A stretch of 7,472 nucleotides of DNA from an uncultured Chitinophagaceae bacterium (GCA_937907395.1 CALCII010000024.1:1-7472), one strand, 5' to 3'. Positions 1 through 6,077 are shown, counted from the first letter of the stretch. Made by a program: numbers and translations. Notes: generated by a model not told the origin, from the sequence alone.

Positions 1-63
1 AAGGCAAAATGCAAAAGGCAAAAGGCATAAGGCAGAAGGCATAAGGCAGAAGGCAGAGTGCTT
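1..63. repeat. Heptamer tandem array A (AAGGCAN family)
   Basis: Eight consecutive 7-base units fill positions 1-56, with consensus AA(G/T)GCAN; units include aaggcaa, aatgcaa, aaggcat and aaggcag. A ninth, decayed unit (agtgctt) follows. Variation is almost confined to the last base of the unit. The array begins at the window edge, so its true left end is not visible. Bases 8-24 recur exactly at 3055-3071 in array C. It lies upstream of the pdhB promoter, and no coding function is seen. Confidence 0.9.
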
Positions 64-99
64 GATGATTAATCAATCTCCAAGACTATCATGATTTTC

Positions 100-127
100 G
101 GCCAACAACCAACTGCCAACTGCCAAC
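100..127. repeat. Heptamer array B (NNCCAAC family)
   Basis: There are four in-phase 7-base units ending in CCAAC: ggccaac, aaccaac and two copies of tgccaac. The first two bases vary and the last five are fixed. The same unit type returns at 4158-4185 (array F). It lies about 20 bases upstream of the pdhB -33 box. Confidence 0.8.
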
Positions 128-148
128 GTTCTTCTGCCCACGATCAGG

Positions 149-180
149 TTTGGCTGTTTGCTGTTCTTCCAATATTTTTG
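149..180 (+). promoter_or_regulatory. Bacteroidota-type promoter of pdhB
   Basis: TTTG at 149-152 (-33 element) and TATTTTTG at 173-180 (-7 element, consensus TAnnTTTG) are separated by 20 bases, the usual geometry for the primary sigma factor of Bacteroidota. Transcription would start near 187, giving a leader of roughly 15 bases before the ATG at 202. This excludes the longer reading frame that begins at 91. Confidence 0.7.
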
Positions 181-201
181 CAACTCAAAAAATTAGCATC
201 A

Positions 202-1185
202 ATGAGAACAATCGCCATGCGTGAGGCACTGCGTGAAGCCATGCAGGAAGAAATGAGAGCCGATGACCGTGTATTTCTTTTGGGTGAAGAAGTAGCTGAA
301 TACAATGGCGCTTATAAAGTGAGCCAGGGTATGCTGGATGAATTTGGTGAAAAGCGTGTGATTGATACACCCATTTCCGAACTTGGTTTTGCCGCCATTG
401 CAGTAGGTGCTGCACAAAATGGCTTACGTCCTATTGTGGAATTTATGACCTGGAACTTTGCTGTACTTGCATTGGATCAGATTCTGAATACGGCATCAAA
501 AATGCTGGCGATGAGTGGCGGACAAGTTGGTTGCCCCATTGTATTCCGTGGAGCTAATGGTTCTGCCGGTCAGCTGGGTGCGCAACACTCAACTGCTTTT
601 GAAAGTTATTATGCTAATATTCCCGGCCTGAAAGTGATTTCTCCTTCCAATCCTTACGATTCCAAAGGTTTATTAAAAGCGGCCATCCGTGATAATGACC
701 CTGTGGTTTTCATGGAAAGTGAAGTGATGTATGGTGATAAAGGTGAAGTTCCGGAAGGTGAGTACATTATTGAAATTGGTAAGGCAGATATCAAACGCCC
801 CGGCCGTGATGTAACAATTGTTTCCTTCAATAAAATGATGAAAGTGGCTTTGGGTGCAGCAGAGGAGCTGGCTAAAGAAGGAATTGAAGCTGAAGTAATC
901 GACCTCAGAACAATTCGTCCGCTGGATTGGTTTACCATCCTGGAAAGTGTTAAGAAAACAAACCGTCTTGTAATTGTGGAAGAACAATGGCCTATGTGCT
1001 CTGTTTCTTCTGAAATCGCTTACCGCATCCAGAAAGAAGGTTTTGATTACCTCGATGCTCCTGTTCGTCGTATTACCAGTGCCGATGCGCCTATGCACTA
1101 TGCACCAAGCCTGGTTGCAGCTTATTTGCCAACTGTGCCAAAAACTGTGCAGCTGGTGAAAGAAGTGATGTATATGAAAAAATAA
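202..1185 (+). CDS. pdhB: Pyruvate dehydrogenase E1 component, beta subunit
   Basis: This is the beta subunit of the thiamine-diphosphate-dependent E1 enzyme, which decarboxylates pyruvate and passes the acetyl group to the lipoyl E2 component; it acts in the cytoplasm as an alpha2beta2 heterotetramer with PdhA. The protein of 327 residues has the normal family length. Visible landmarks are LLGEEVAEYNGAYKVSQG (27-43), RVIDTPISE ending in E60, which aligns with the cofactor-contacting glutamate of human E1 beta, FRGANGSAG with QHS (H129), and the transketolase C-terminal part with IDLRTIRPLDW (233-243) and VEEQWP. The frame is open from 91, but the upstream part is repeat and promoter sequence; the ATG at 202 gives the family N-terminus MRTIAMREAL. 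The gene stands alone with its own promoter and terminator, so pdhA and the E2/E3 genes must lie elsewhere. The alternative reading, branched-chain 2-oxoacid dehydrogenase beta, is less likely given the very PdhB-like central region. Confidence 0.95.
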   Translation: MRTIAMREALREAMQEEMRADDRVFLLGEEVAEYNGAYKVSQGMLDEFGEKRVIDTPISELGFAAIAVGAAQNGLRPIVEFMTWNFAVLALDQILNTASKMLAMSGGQVGCPIVFRGANGSAGQLGAQHSTAFESYYANIPGLKVISPSNPYDSKGLLKAAIRDNDPVVFMESEVMYGDKGEVPEGEYIIEIGKADIKRPGRDVTIVSFNKMMKVALGAAEELAKEGIEAEVIDLRTIRPLDWFTILESVKKTNRLVIVEEQWPMCSVSSEIAYRIQKEGFDYLDAPVRRITSADAPMHYAPSLVAAYLPTVPKTVQLVKEVMYMKK

Positions 1186-1210
1186 GTAGATCCACTTAGT
1201 AAGAATACGG

Positions 1211-1238
1211 CCGCTCCCCCAAAAGGAGCGGTTTTTTT
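1211..1238 (+). terminator. Intrinsic terminator of pdhB
   Basis: A 7-bp GC-rich stem (CCGCTCC with GGAGCGG), a 7-base loop and a run of seven T residues lie 25 bases after the pdhB stop codon. Confidence 0.92.
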
Positions 1239-1333
1239 ATGAGATCAATCAAATAATTGCCTGCAAAATTTGTTTTTCAAAAAACTTACTGCATCTTTGA
1301 ACTGGTTTTTCATAGGATATTGGATTTTAAACG

Positions 1334-1360
1334 AAGCTGGATTTCTATCCGGCTTTTTTT
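1334..1360 (+). terminator. Second hairpin terminator between convergent genes
   Basis: A 9-bp stem (AAGCTGGAT with ATCCGGCTT, including one G-U pair), a 4-base loop and a T tract lie between pdhB and the convergent small gene. The T run favours the + strand, so it may catch readthrough past the pdhB terminator. On the - strand, where it would end the small gene, the following T run is short and the signal is weaker. Confidence 0.65.
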
Positions 1361-1371
1361 ATTCTATCAGG

Positions 1372-1521
1372 TCAGTTCATAACGCCCTCAATGAATAACC
1401 GCAGGGTATTCAAAAAAAGCCATACAAAGCCATAAGTAATACAAACGAGGGAAACTCCTAAAGCAGATACTTTAACGGCCATCTTCCAGATGGATTGCTG
1501 TTGAATTGATTTTAAGTTCAT
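1372..1521 (-). CDS. Small single-pass membrane protein, 49 aa, unknown function
   Basis: I do not recognise this gene. It encodes 49 residues: a short polar N-terminus (MNLKSIQQQSIWK), then a long hydrophobic stretch (about 15-45) rich in V, L, F, G and W, compatible with one transmembrane helix, and a short tail ending EGVMN. A cleavable signal peptide is unlikely because almost nothing would remain after cleavage. Support for a real gene comes from context. A textbook promoter (TTG-N20-TAGCTTTG) lies directly upstream, with its -7 box 22 bases from the ATG, the same spacing as in pdhB and lepB, and a hairpin terminator lies downstream. It is convergent with pdhB. No Shine-Dalgarno sequence is seen, which is normal in this phylum. 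Homologues were not searched; a chance frame cannot be excluded. Confidence 0.62.
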   Translation of the reverse strand: MNLKSIQQQSIWKMAVKVSALGVSLVCITYGFVWLFLNTLRLFIEGVMN

Positions 1522-1543
1522 AGGGATCGGTTTTTGGTTGGAA

Positions 1544-1574
1544 CAAAGCTAGAAAGCCGGAAATGAATTTGCAA
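1544..1574 (-). promoter_or_regulatory. Promoter of the 49-aa membrane protein gene
   Basis: Read on the - strand, TTG (1574-1572), a 20-base spacer and TAGCTTTG (1551-1544) match the Bacteroidota consensus TTG-N19-20-TAnnTTTG in every fixed position. The predicted start site is near 1537, about 16 bases before the ATG at 1521. Confidence 0.72.
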
Positions 1575-1653
1575 TAGAAAAACAACCTGAGTTTGCACGG
1601 TACGGGTTAACGTGTATTTCCACTAGGGATGCGTAATTACTGTAGGCAAGCAG

Positions 1654-1730
1654 AATTAATAATTACAAATAATTCATTATAAATTATTGATTATTAATTA
1701 ATAATAGATACTAAATAATGAATAATTAGA
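1654..1730. repeat. AT-rich heptamer array J with a 16-bp palindrome
   Basis: More than 90% of the bases here are A or T. Read in steps of seven from 1654, most units begin AAT (aattaat, aattaca, aataatt, aatgaat, aattaga), so the stretch looks like an 11-unit degenerate heptamer array. AT richness makes this less certain than the other arrays. A perfect palindrome, ATTATTAATTAATAAT, lies at 1690-1705. It separates the small membrane gene from the response regulator. The rest of 1575-1822 contains no gene that I can support. Confidence 0.5.
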
Positions 1731-1822
1731 AGTTGATTTTAGGTAAAGCGGGTACTGGAACAGTTTCCATCTACTTACAGATTTAATATCACCAACAGCG
1801 TGAATCTCTTCTTCCTTTTAAT

Positions 1823-1830
1823 TAGTTTTG
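1823..1830 (+). promoter_or_regulatory. Possible -7 box of the response regulator
   Basis: TAGTTTTG fits TAnnTTTG and lies 34 bases before the ATG at 1865. No TTG stands 19-20 bases upstream; only GTG (1800-1802) is at the right distance, so the promoter is weak or depends on an activator. Confidence 0.35.
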
Positions 1831-1864
1831 AGCCTCATCTGATCATCCTTCATTTAAACAGCTT

Positions 1865-3028
1865 ATGAGCCTTATTCTGATCATAGACGACGAAAAAGCA
1901 ATCCGTAATACTCTTTCTGAAATCCTCTCGTATGAGGGGTATAAAATTGATGATGCAGCCGATGGCGAAGAAGGTTTCAGGAAGTTTAAAGAAAAGAACT
2001 ACGATGTGGTTCTCTGCGATATTAAAATGCCCAAACTCGACGGACTTGAATTCCTCGAAAAAGCAAGGGCTGTAAATCCCGATGTTCCCATCATCATGAT
2101 CTCCGGGCATGGTACTATTGAAACAGCCGTAGAAGCGGTGAAAAAAGGTGCTTTTGATTATGTGGCCAAGCCACCGGATCTTAACCGTTTGCTCATCACC
2201 ATCCGTAATGCGATGGACCGGCAAACCCTGGTTACTGAAACCAAAGTGTTGAAACGCAAAGTGAGCAGGGTGCAGGAAATGATTGGTGATAGCCCGGCTT
2301 TAAAGAAAATCAAAGACACTATCGAAAAAGTAGCACCCACCGATGCACGGGTTTTAATTACCGGCGAAAATGGTTCCGGAAAGGAACTGGTGGCCCGCTG
2401 GATTCATGAAAAGAGCAACAGGGTGAGTGGTCCGCTTATTGAAGTGAACTGTGCCGCAATCCCCGGTGAGCTGATTGAAAGTGAATTGTTCGGACATGAA
2501 AAGGGTTCGTTCACTTCAGCTATCAAACAACGGATCGGCAAATTTGAACAGGCCAACGGTGGAACATTGTTCCTCGACGAAATTGGCGATATGAGTCTCA
2601 CTGCCCAGGCTAAAGTGCTTCGGGCCTTGCAGGAGAATAAAATCACAAGGGTGGGAGGTGAAAAAGATATTTCGGTGGATGTGCGTGTGATTGCCGCCAC
2701 TAATAAAGATTTACTCAAAGAAGTGGAAGCGAAAAACTTCCGTCTCGATTTATACCATCGTCTGAGTGTGATCATCATCCATGTACCTTCCCTCAACGAC
2801 CGAAAAGAAGATATTCCGTTACTCGCCGATCACTTTTTACAACAGGTAGCCGATGAATATGGACAGGCTAAAAAAGGGATCGATACAAAAGCTGTTGAGG
2901 CGCTGCAGGAACACAACTGGACAGGTAATATCCGTGAGTTCCGGAATGTAATGGAGCGCTTGGTCATTTTATCGGGCAAAACAATTACACGGGAAGATGT
3001 GTATAGTTTTGTGTTGCCCAGAAGTTGA
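1865..3028 (+). CDS. NtrC-family AAA+ response regulator without DNA-binding domain
   Basis: This is a cytoplasmic two-component response regulator of 387 residues. The receiver domain (about 1-120) has the acidic pair D8/D9, phospho-acceptor D52 in CDIKMP, S80 and K102 in AKPPD, so it should accept phosphate from a histidine kinase; none is encoded here. The AAA+ domain (about 138-370) has Walker A GENGSGKE (167-174), Walker B TLFLDE (234-239), DLYHRL (295-300) and sensor II GNIREFRN (354-361), so ATP hydrolysis is expected. Two features depart from classical sigma-54 activators. The GAFTGA loop that contacts sigma-54 reads GSFTSA (214-219), and the protein ends about 17 residues after the AAA+ lid, with no Fis-type helix-turn-helix. 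Helicobacter FlgR and chlamydial CtcC also lack the DNA-binding domain, but keep sigma-54 function. Its target is unknown; a role independent of sigma-54 is an inference. It has no visible terminator, and the heptamer arrays follow directly. Confidence 0.93.
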   Translation: MSLILIIDDEKAIRNTLSEILSYEGYKIDDAADGEEGFRKFKEKNYDVVLCDIKMPKLDGLEFLEKARAVNPDVPIIMISGHGTIETAVEAVKKGAFDYVAKPPDLNRLLITIRNAMDRQTLVTETKVLKRKVSRVQEMIGDSPALKKIKDTIEKVAPTDARVLITGENGSGKELVARWIHEKSNRVSGPLIEVNCAAIPGELIESELFGHEKGSFTSAIKQRIGKFEQANGGTLFLDEIGDMSLTAQAKVLRALQENKITRVGGEKDISVDVRVIAATNKDLLKEVEAKNFRLDLYHRLSVIIIHVPSLNDRKEDIPLLADHFLQQVADEYGQAKKGIDTKAVEALQEHNWTGNIREFRNVMERLVILSGKTITREDVYSFVLPRS

Positions 3029-3033
3029 GTTTA

Positions 3034-3068
3034 AATGGATAATGTTCAATGCTTAATGCAAAAGGCAA
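3034..3068. repeat. Heptamer array C (AATGNNN / AAGGCAA)
   Basis: Five in-phase units: aatggat, aatgttc, aatgctt, aatgcaa and aaggcaa. It begins 5 bases after the response-regulator stop. The last two units, plus three bases, are identical to 8-24 in array A, and the AATGCNN type returns in array I after cdd. Confidence 0.85.
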
Positions 3069-3084
3069 AAGAGCGATGTCCTTA

Positions 3085-3119
3085 TTCTAACTTCTGTCTT
3101 CTATCTTCTATTTCCTAAC
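3085..3119. repeat. Heptamer array D (TTCTNNC family)
   Basis: Five in-phase units: ttctaac, ttctgtc, ttctatc, ttctatt and tcctaac. The array ends at the base before the stop codon of the convergent MerR-type gene (3120-3122, - strand). Together with array C it occupies nearly all of the 91-base gap between two convergent genes, where a terminator would be expected; no hairpin terminator is visible. Confidence 0.85.
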
Positions 3120-4001
3120 TTAAAACTTATCCTCTCCTCCACAATACTTCAGTAATTCCTGTAATGAGTGCAGTACTGTTAATCGTTTATGCGTGAGGGT
3201 TACCTGTGTGGCAAGCGGGCCCGACAGTACAATTTGTTGTTTGGGAAATTCTTCCAGCAATTCCTTCAGCAAATCATTGGCTGTTTTCCCTGAGAAATTG
3301 GTAATTACATGCAGTTGTAACCGGTTGATTTCTTTGAGTGTTACCGCTATTTTTAAGGCTTCCATTGTTGCATTGCATCCCATAAATGCCACTCTTTTCC
3401 CGGAACGCTTCAGCAAATAGTGAATAAACAACAATGGAATTTCATGGTGTTCTCCTTCCGGGTTGAATAAAAGTGTTACGGGTCCGGTAACAGGTAATTC
3501 TAATCCGTCAACAGCCACCATCATTTTTCGGGCAATCTGGTTGCTTACAAAATGTTCCTGTACCGGCCTTGTTTCATTGGTCATCCACCAGGTGCCCATT
3601 CTTTCCAGCAAGGGGTAGAAGATATGAAGTACAATGCGCTCCATATCCACCTGGCTTTGAATGTTGGTGTAAAGTGTATGAAACCGGTCTTCGTCAAATT
3701 GTATACAGGCTTCGGCTAATTGCTGAATATGGGATTCATAGCTGATTTCAGCTTTTTGCAGTTGCCCTGCCAGTTGCCGCAGTTCATCTTCTGTTAGTCT
3801 GGCTATTTTGGAAATTTTGTAGCCGGTGCGGTTGAGTTGTGCAATCTGAAGAATCCTTTTCAGGTCTTCGTTATCATAAAAACGGTGCTGACTTTCTTTT
3901 CGTTTGGGAGTAAGGATGCGATAGCGCTGCTCCCATATTCGAAGCGTATGAGCTTTGATACCCGACAGAGTTTCAATATCGCTGATCGAGAACTGATCCA
4001 T
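3120..4001 (-). CDS. MerR-family regulator with cobalamin-binding-type domain (CarH/LitR-like)
   Basis: This is a 293-residue cytoplasmic transcription regulator built like CarH/LitR, the B12-based light-responsive repressors. A MerR winged helix (about 4-70: FSISDIETLSGIKAHTLRIW, then RYRILTPKR and HRFYDNEDL) is followed by a helical cap domain (about 85-165) and a Rossmann-type B12-binding domain (about 172-290). The cap keeps the W-x9-EH signature (W139, E149, H150) that covers adenosylcobalamin in CarH. The B12 domain keeps E184 and H186 of the ExHxxG motif, but the glycine is replaced by proline (EHHEIP, 184-189). H186 would be the lower cobalt ligand, so cofactor binding remains plausible but altered. 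Relatives often control carotenoid genes, but none are present in this window, so the target is unknown. It is convergent with the response regulator and divergent from lepB. The ATG at 4001 fits the family N-terminus; a near-consensus -7 box (TACTTTCG, 4025-4018) lacks a convincing -33 partner. Confidence 0.9.
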   Translation of the reverse strand: MDQFSISDIETLSGIKAHTLRIWEQRYRILTPKRKESQHRFYDNEDLKRILQIAQLNRTGYKISKIARLTEDELRQLAGQLQKAEISYESHIQQLAEACIQFDEDRFHTLYTNIQSQVDMERIVLHIFYPLLERMGTWWMTNETRPVQEHFVSNQIARKMMVAVDGLELPVTGPVTLLFNPEGEHHEIPLLFIHYLLKRSGKRVAFMGCNATMEALKIAVTLKEINRLQLHVITNFSGKTANDLLKELLEEFPKQQIVLSGPLATQVTLTHKRLTVLHSLQELLKYCGGEDKF

Positions 4002-4100
4002 TGGGAGAATGATTAAACGAAAGTAATATTAATAAAATTATTGGATGTAGCTGGCAATTACATAGCGGGGACAGGTTCAGGAAGTTCAAGGGGGCAAAAG

Positions 4101-4157
4101 GTTTCAGGTTACTGGTTTCAGGTTTCAAGGTTTCATGTTTCAAGTTGCTGGTTTTCT
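4101..4157. repeat. Heptamer array E (GTTTCAR family)
   Basis: About eight units of the type gtttcag, gtttcaa, gtttcat, gttactg, gttgctg. The phase is kept apart from one inserted base at 4129. The GTT start and the C at position five are constant, while the other positions vary. It lies between the divergent MerR-type gene and lepB. Confidence 0.85.
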
Positions 4158-4185
4158 CGCCAACAATCAACGATCAACGGCCAAC
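4158..4185. repeat. Heptamer array F (NNYCAAC family)
   Basis: Four in-phase units: cgccaac, aatcaac, gatcaac and ggccaac. It follows array E without a gap and belongs to the same family as array B at 100-127, 4 kb away. Confidence 0.85.
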
Positions 4186-4200
4186 GTTTAAGATATTCTG

Positions 4201-4221
4201 GTTGCAGGTTTCAAGTTACAG
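4201..4221. repeat. Heptamer array G (GTTTCAR family, second block)
   Basis: Three in-phase units: gttgcag, gtttcaa and gttacag. They are of the same type as array E, separated from it by array F and 15 bases. The 11-mer caggtttcaag occurs in both blocks. Confidence 0.7.
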
Positions 4222-4243
4222 GTTGGCCCAGTATAAGTGAAGT

Positions 4244-4271
4244 CGTACATCGTACCTCTAACATCTTACAT
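4244..4271. repeat. Heptamer array H (CKTACMT family)
   Basis: Four in-phase units: cgtacat, cgtacct, ctaacat and cttacat. The remaining part of the spacer up to 4396 shows no repeat, gene or hairpin that I can support. Confidence 0.75.
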
Positions 4272-4396
4272 AAAGTGATTTCTGTAACATATTCTTTGTT
4301 TCAACTACAAATAGTCTGGTTAGGCATTCGTCCGGCTTCCTGTTAAATCAAACTGAATAATTTAACCCGGTGCCGGTGCTTCCGTTTTGAAACCCT

Positions 4397-4404
4397 TATT
4401 TTTG
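4397..4404 (+). promoter_or_regulatory. -7 promoter box of lepB
   Basis: TATTTTTG fits TAnnTTTG and ends 21 bases before the ATG at 4426, the same distance as in pdhB. The -33 element is poor (GTG at 4376-4378, spacer 18). It places the transcript start inside the longer reading frame and so decides for the internal ATG. Confidence 0.55.
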
Positions 4405-4425
4405 TTTGCTTTTAAATACTATTTC

Positions 4426-5946
4426 ATGGGCTGGATTCTTTTTATTGTAGGAACGATTGGATTTCATGTTGGTTTGTATGGCATGTTTAAAAAGGCAGGC
4501 ATTGAACCCTGGAAGGCTTTCATTCCTGTTTATAATACCTGGTTAATGGTGGGAAAAATGAACATCCACCGGTATTGGTTCTGGTTGCAGTTCATTCCAA
4601 TTGCCGGACAGTTCATCACCATCTCATTAGTGATTGATTTTGTAAAATACTTTAATAAGTTTTCACTGCTGGAACACACTGCCACCGTATTACTTCCCTT
4701 CATCTATTTGCCTTATCTCGGCTTTTCAAAAGATGTAAAGTTTGTTGGCTACGATGTGGTGCGGGCTCATAAAAAAACGGCTACGAGGGAATGGATCGAT
4801 GCAGCAGTATTTGCTGTTGTGGCAGCCACTATCATCCGCACATTTATTTTTGAAGCTTATACCATTCCCACACCTTCCATGGAACGTTCGCTCCTGGTGA
4901 ACGATTTTCTTTTTGTAAGCAAACTCAGCTATGGTCCACGTGTTCCCAATACACCTTTATCGTTTCCATTTGTACATCATACATTACCTGTAACCGGAGG
5001 TAAATCCTATTTAAACTGGATTGAACTTCCCTATAAGCGTTGGTTCGCATCGCCGGTAAAACGAAATGATGTGGTGGTATTCAATCTGCCGGTAGGCGAC
5101 ACCGTTATTAACGATGAAGAAAATTATGGTTCTAAAGTAACCTACTATGAAGTGTTAAGGCAGGCAGGTGGCGATCGCAACAAAGTGTGGCAAACTTTTG
5201 GCGACATAATCATTACCCGACCGGTGGATAAACGTGAAAACTTTATCAAACGTGCCGTGGCGATTGCCGGTGATACGCTTGAAATCAGAAACGGTGTTGT
5301 TTATATCAACGGTAAAATGAATGATATTCCTGCCGGTTCTGAAACCAATTACCTGGTTCAGACAAAAGGCCAGCCCATTGATGCCGATGCCATGCAGGAA
5401 CAATTTGGTATTCGTGAAACTGCCGGCGAGATCAAGCAGGTGGGCGAACATTTATATGAAATGTTCATGACCAAAGAACAGGTGGCAATGGTGAGCAAGT
5501 TATCATATATCCAATCCATCACTCCGGTGGTGTACAGTTATCCCAGGGATAACCAATATGTAGGTGGTGCCGATGTATTTCCAAACGATACTATCAACTG
5601 CAAATGGACAATTGATAATTATGGTCCGCTCTGGATACCGGCGAAAGGTGCCACTATCCAGCTAACACCACAGATCTACAGCCGCTACGAACGTGTGATC
5701 CGTGCGTACGAAGGCAACAGCTTTGAATATAAAAACGGTAAGTTTTATGTAAATGGGGCAGAAGCCACCAGCTATACCTTTAAAATGAATTACTATTGGC
5801 TGATGGGGGATAACCGCCACAATTCACTCGATAGCCGCTATTGGGGTTTTGTTCCGGAAGACCATGTGGTGGGTGAAGCATGGATGATTTTCTTCAGCTG
5901 GGAAAATGGCCCACGCTGGAACCGTTTTTTCCGTTTGATTCATTAA
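4426..5946 (+). CDS. lepB: Signal peptidase I with N-terminal multi-pass membrane module
   Basis: This membrane-bound serine protease (family S26) removes signal peptides from exported proteins, with its catalytic domain on the periplasmic side. The protein has 506 residues, much longer than the 324 of E. coli LepB. The N-terminal part (1-110) has hydrophobic segments around 2-20, 50-72 and 84-100 with the motif EPWKAFIPVYNTW (27-39), resembling the DUF5684-type module found in Bacteroidota signal peptidases. A further membrane anchor (about 122-144) precedes the catalytic domain. Active-site boxes are PTPSM with nucleophile S151, FIKRAVAIAGD with general base K275, and GDNRHNSLDSR (461-471). 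About 185 residues separate K275 from the GDN box, a large insertion. The frame is open from a TTG at 4387, but that lies before the -7 box, so the ATG at 4426 (MGWILFIVG) is chosen. No terminator lies between its stop and the cdd promoter; the hairpin at 6035 probably ends its transcript. Confidence 0.94.
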   Translation: MGWILFIVGTIGFHVGLYGMFKKAGIEPWKAFIPVYNTWLMVGKMNIHRYWFWLQFIPIAGQFITISLVIDFVKYFNKFSLLEHTATVLLPFIYLPYLGFSKDVKFVGYDVVRAHKKTATREWIDAAVFAVVAATIIRTFIFEAYTIPTPSMERSLLVNDFLFVSKLSYGPRVPNTPLSFPFVHHTLPVTGGKSYLNWIELPYKRWFASPVKRNDVVVFNLPVGDTVINDEENYGSKVTYYEVLRQAGGDRNKVWQTFGDIIITRPVDKRENFIKRAVAIAGDTLEIRNGVVYINGKMNDIPAGSETNYLVQTKGQPIDADAMQEQFGIRETAGEIKQVGEHLYEMFMTKEQVAMVSKLSYIQSITPVVYSYPRDNQYVGGADVFPNDTINCKWTIDNYGPLWIPAKGATIQLTPQIYSRYERVIRAYEGNSFEYKNGKFYVNGAEATSYTFKMNYYWLMGDNRHNSLDSRYWGFVPEDHVVGEAWMIFFSWENGPRWNRFFRLIH

Positions 5947-5981
5947 TTGCCATCCTTATACTTAGGCAGAAAAAAAACGGA

Positions 5982-6012
5982 TTTGCAGAATTCATGAAAT
6001 AGTTTAAATTTG
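5982..6012 (+). promoter_or_regulatory. Promoter upstream of cdd
   Basis: TTTG (5982-5985), a 19-base spacer and TAAATTTG (6005-6012) match the Bacteroidota consensus. The predicted start near 6019 lies before the hairpin at 6035-6061, so transcripts from this promoter must pass that hairpin to reach cdd. Confidence 0.65.
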
Positions 6013-6034
6013 ATACCGAGCTTTTATGGATGGG

Positions 6035-6061
6035 TCCCCCGAATGTTCGGGGGATTTTTTT
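6035..6061 (+). terminator. Terminator-like hairpin in the lepB-cdd gap (possible attenuator)
   Basis: An uninterrupted stem (TCCCCCGA with TCGGGGGA, 4-base loop) is followed by seven T residues. It has the form of a strong intrinsic terminator and probably ends lepB transcription. It also lies between the best cdd promoter and the cdd start, and so could act on cdd as an attenuator. Confidence 0.85.
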
Positions 6062-6077
6062 ATCTAAAAAGGAATTT

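Noticed and set aside
1..63. CRISPR array
   Set aside because: The units are 7 bases with no spacers, far too short for CRISPR repeats, and no cas gene is present.
91..201. 37-codon N-terminal extension of PdhB
   Set aside because: It is encoded by a heptamer array and the promoter, has no family homology, and the expected N-terminus begins at 202.
673..1098. 141-codon open frame on the - strand within pdhB
   Set aside because: It is an antisense shadow of a well-supported gene, with no domain or promoter.
1865..3028. Ordinary sigma-54 activator (NtrC/AtoC) assignment
   Set aside because: GAFTGA is replaced by GSFTSA and the Fis-type DNA-binding domain is missing, so the standard function cannot be assumed.
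3973..4170. 65-codon open frame on the - strand, overlapping the MerR-type start
   Set aside because: Its repetitive N-terminus is a translation of the heptamer arrays, and it overlaps the real gene in another frame.
4041..4346. 101-codon open frame on the + strand
   Set aside because: It reads through four heptamer arrays; the serine/glutamine-rich composition reflects the repeats and no domain is recognisable.
4387..4425. TTG-initiated extension of LepB
   Set aside because: The start would lie upstream of the -7 box; the ATG at 4426 gives the normal membrane N-terminus and the local promoter spacing.
6026..6067. 13-codon leader peptide before cdd
   Set aside because: It covers the hairpin suggestively, but there is no run of regulatory codons and no ribosome-binding site; not listed as a gene.
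6030..6077. 16-codon N-terminal extension of Cdd
   Set aside because: It runs through the terminator hairpin and T tract and has no cytidine deaminase homology; the ATG at 6078 has a purine-rich site in front. Kept only as a regulatory possibility.
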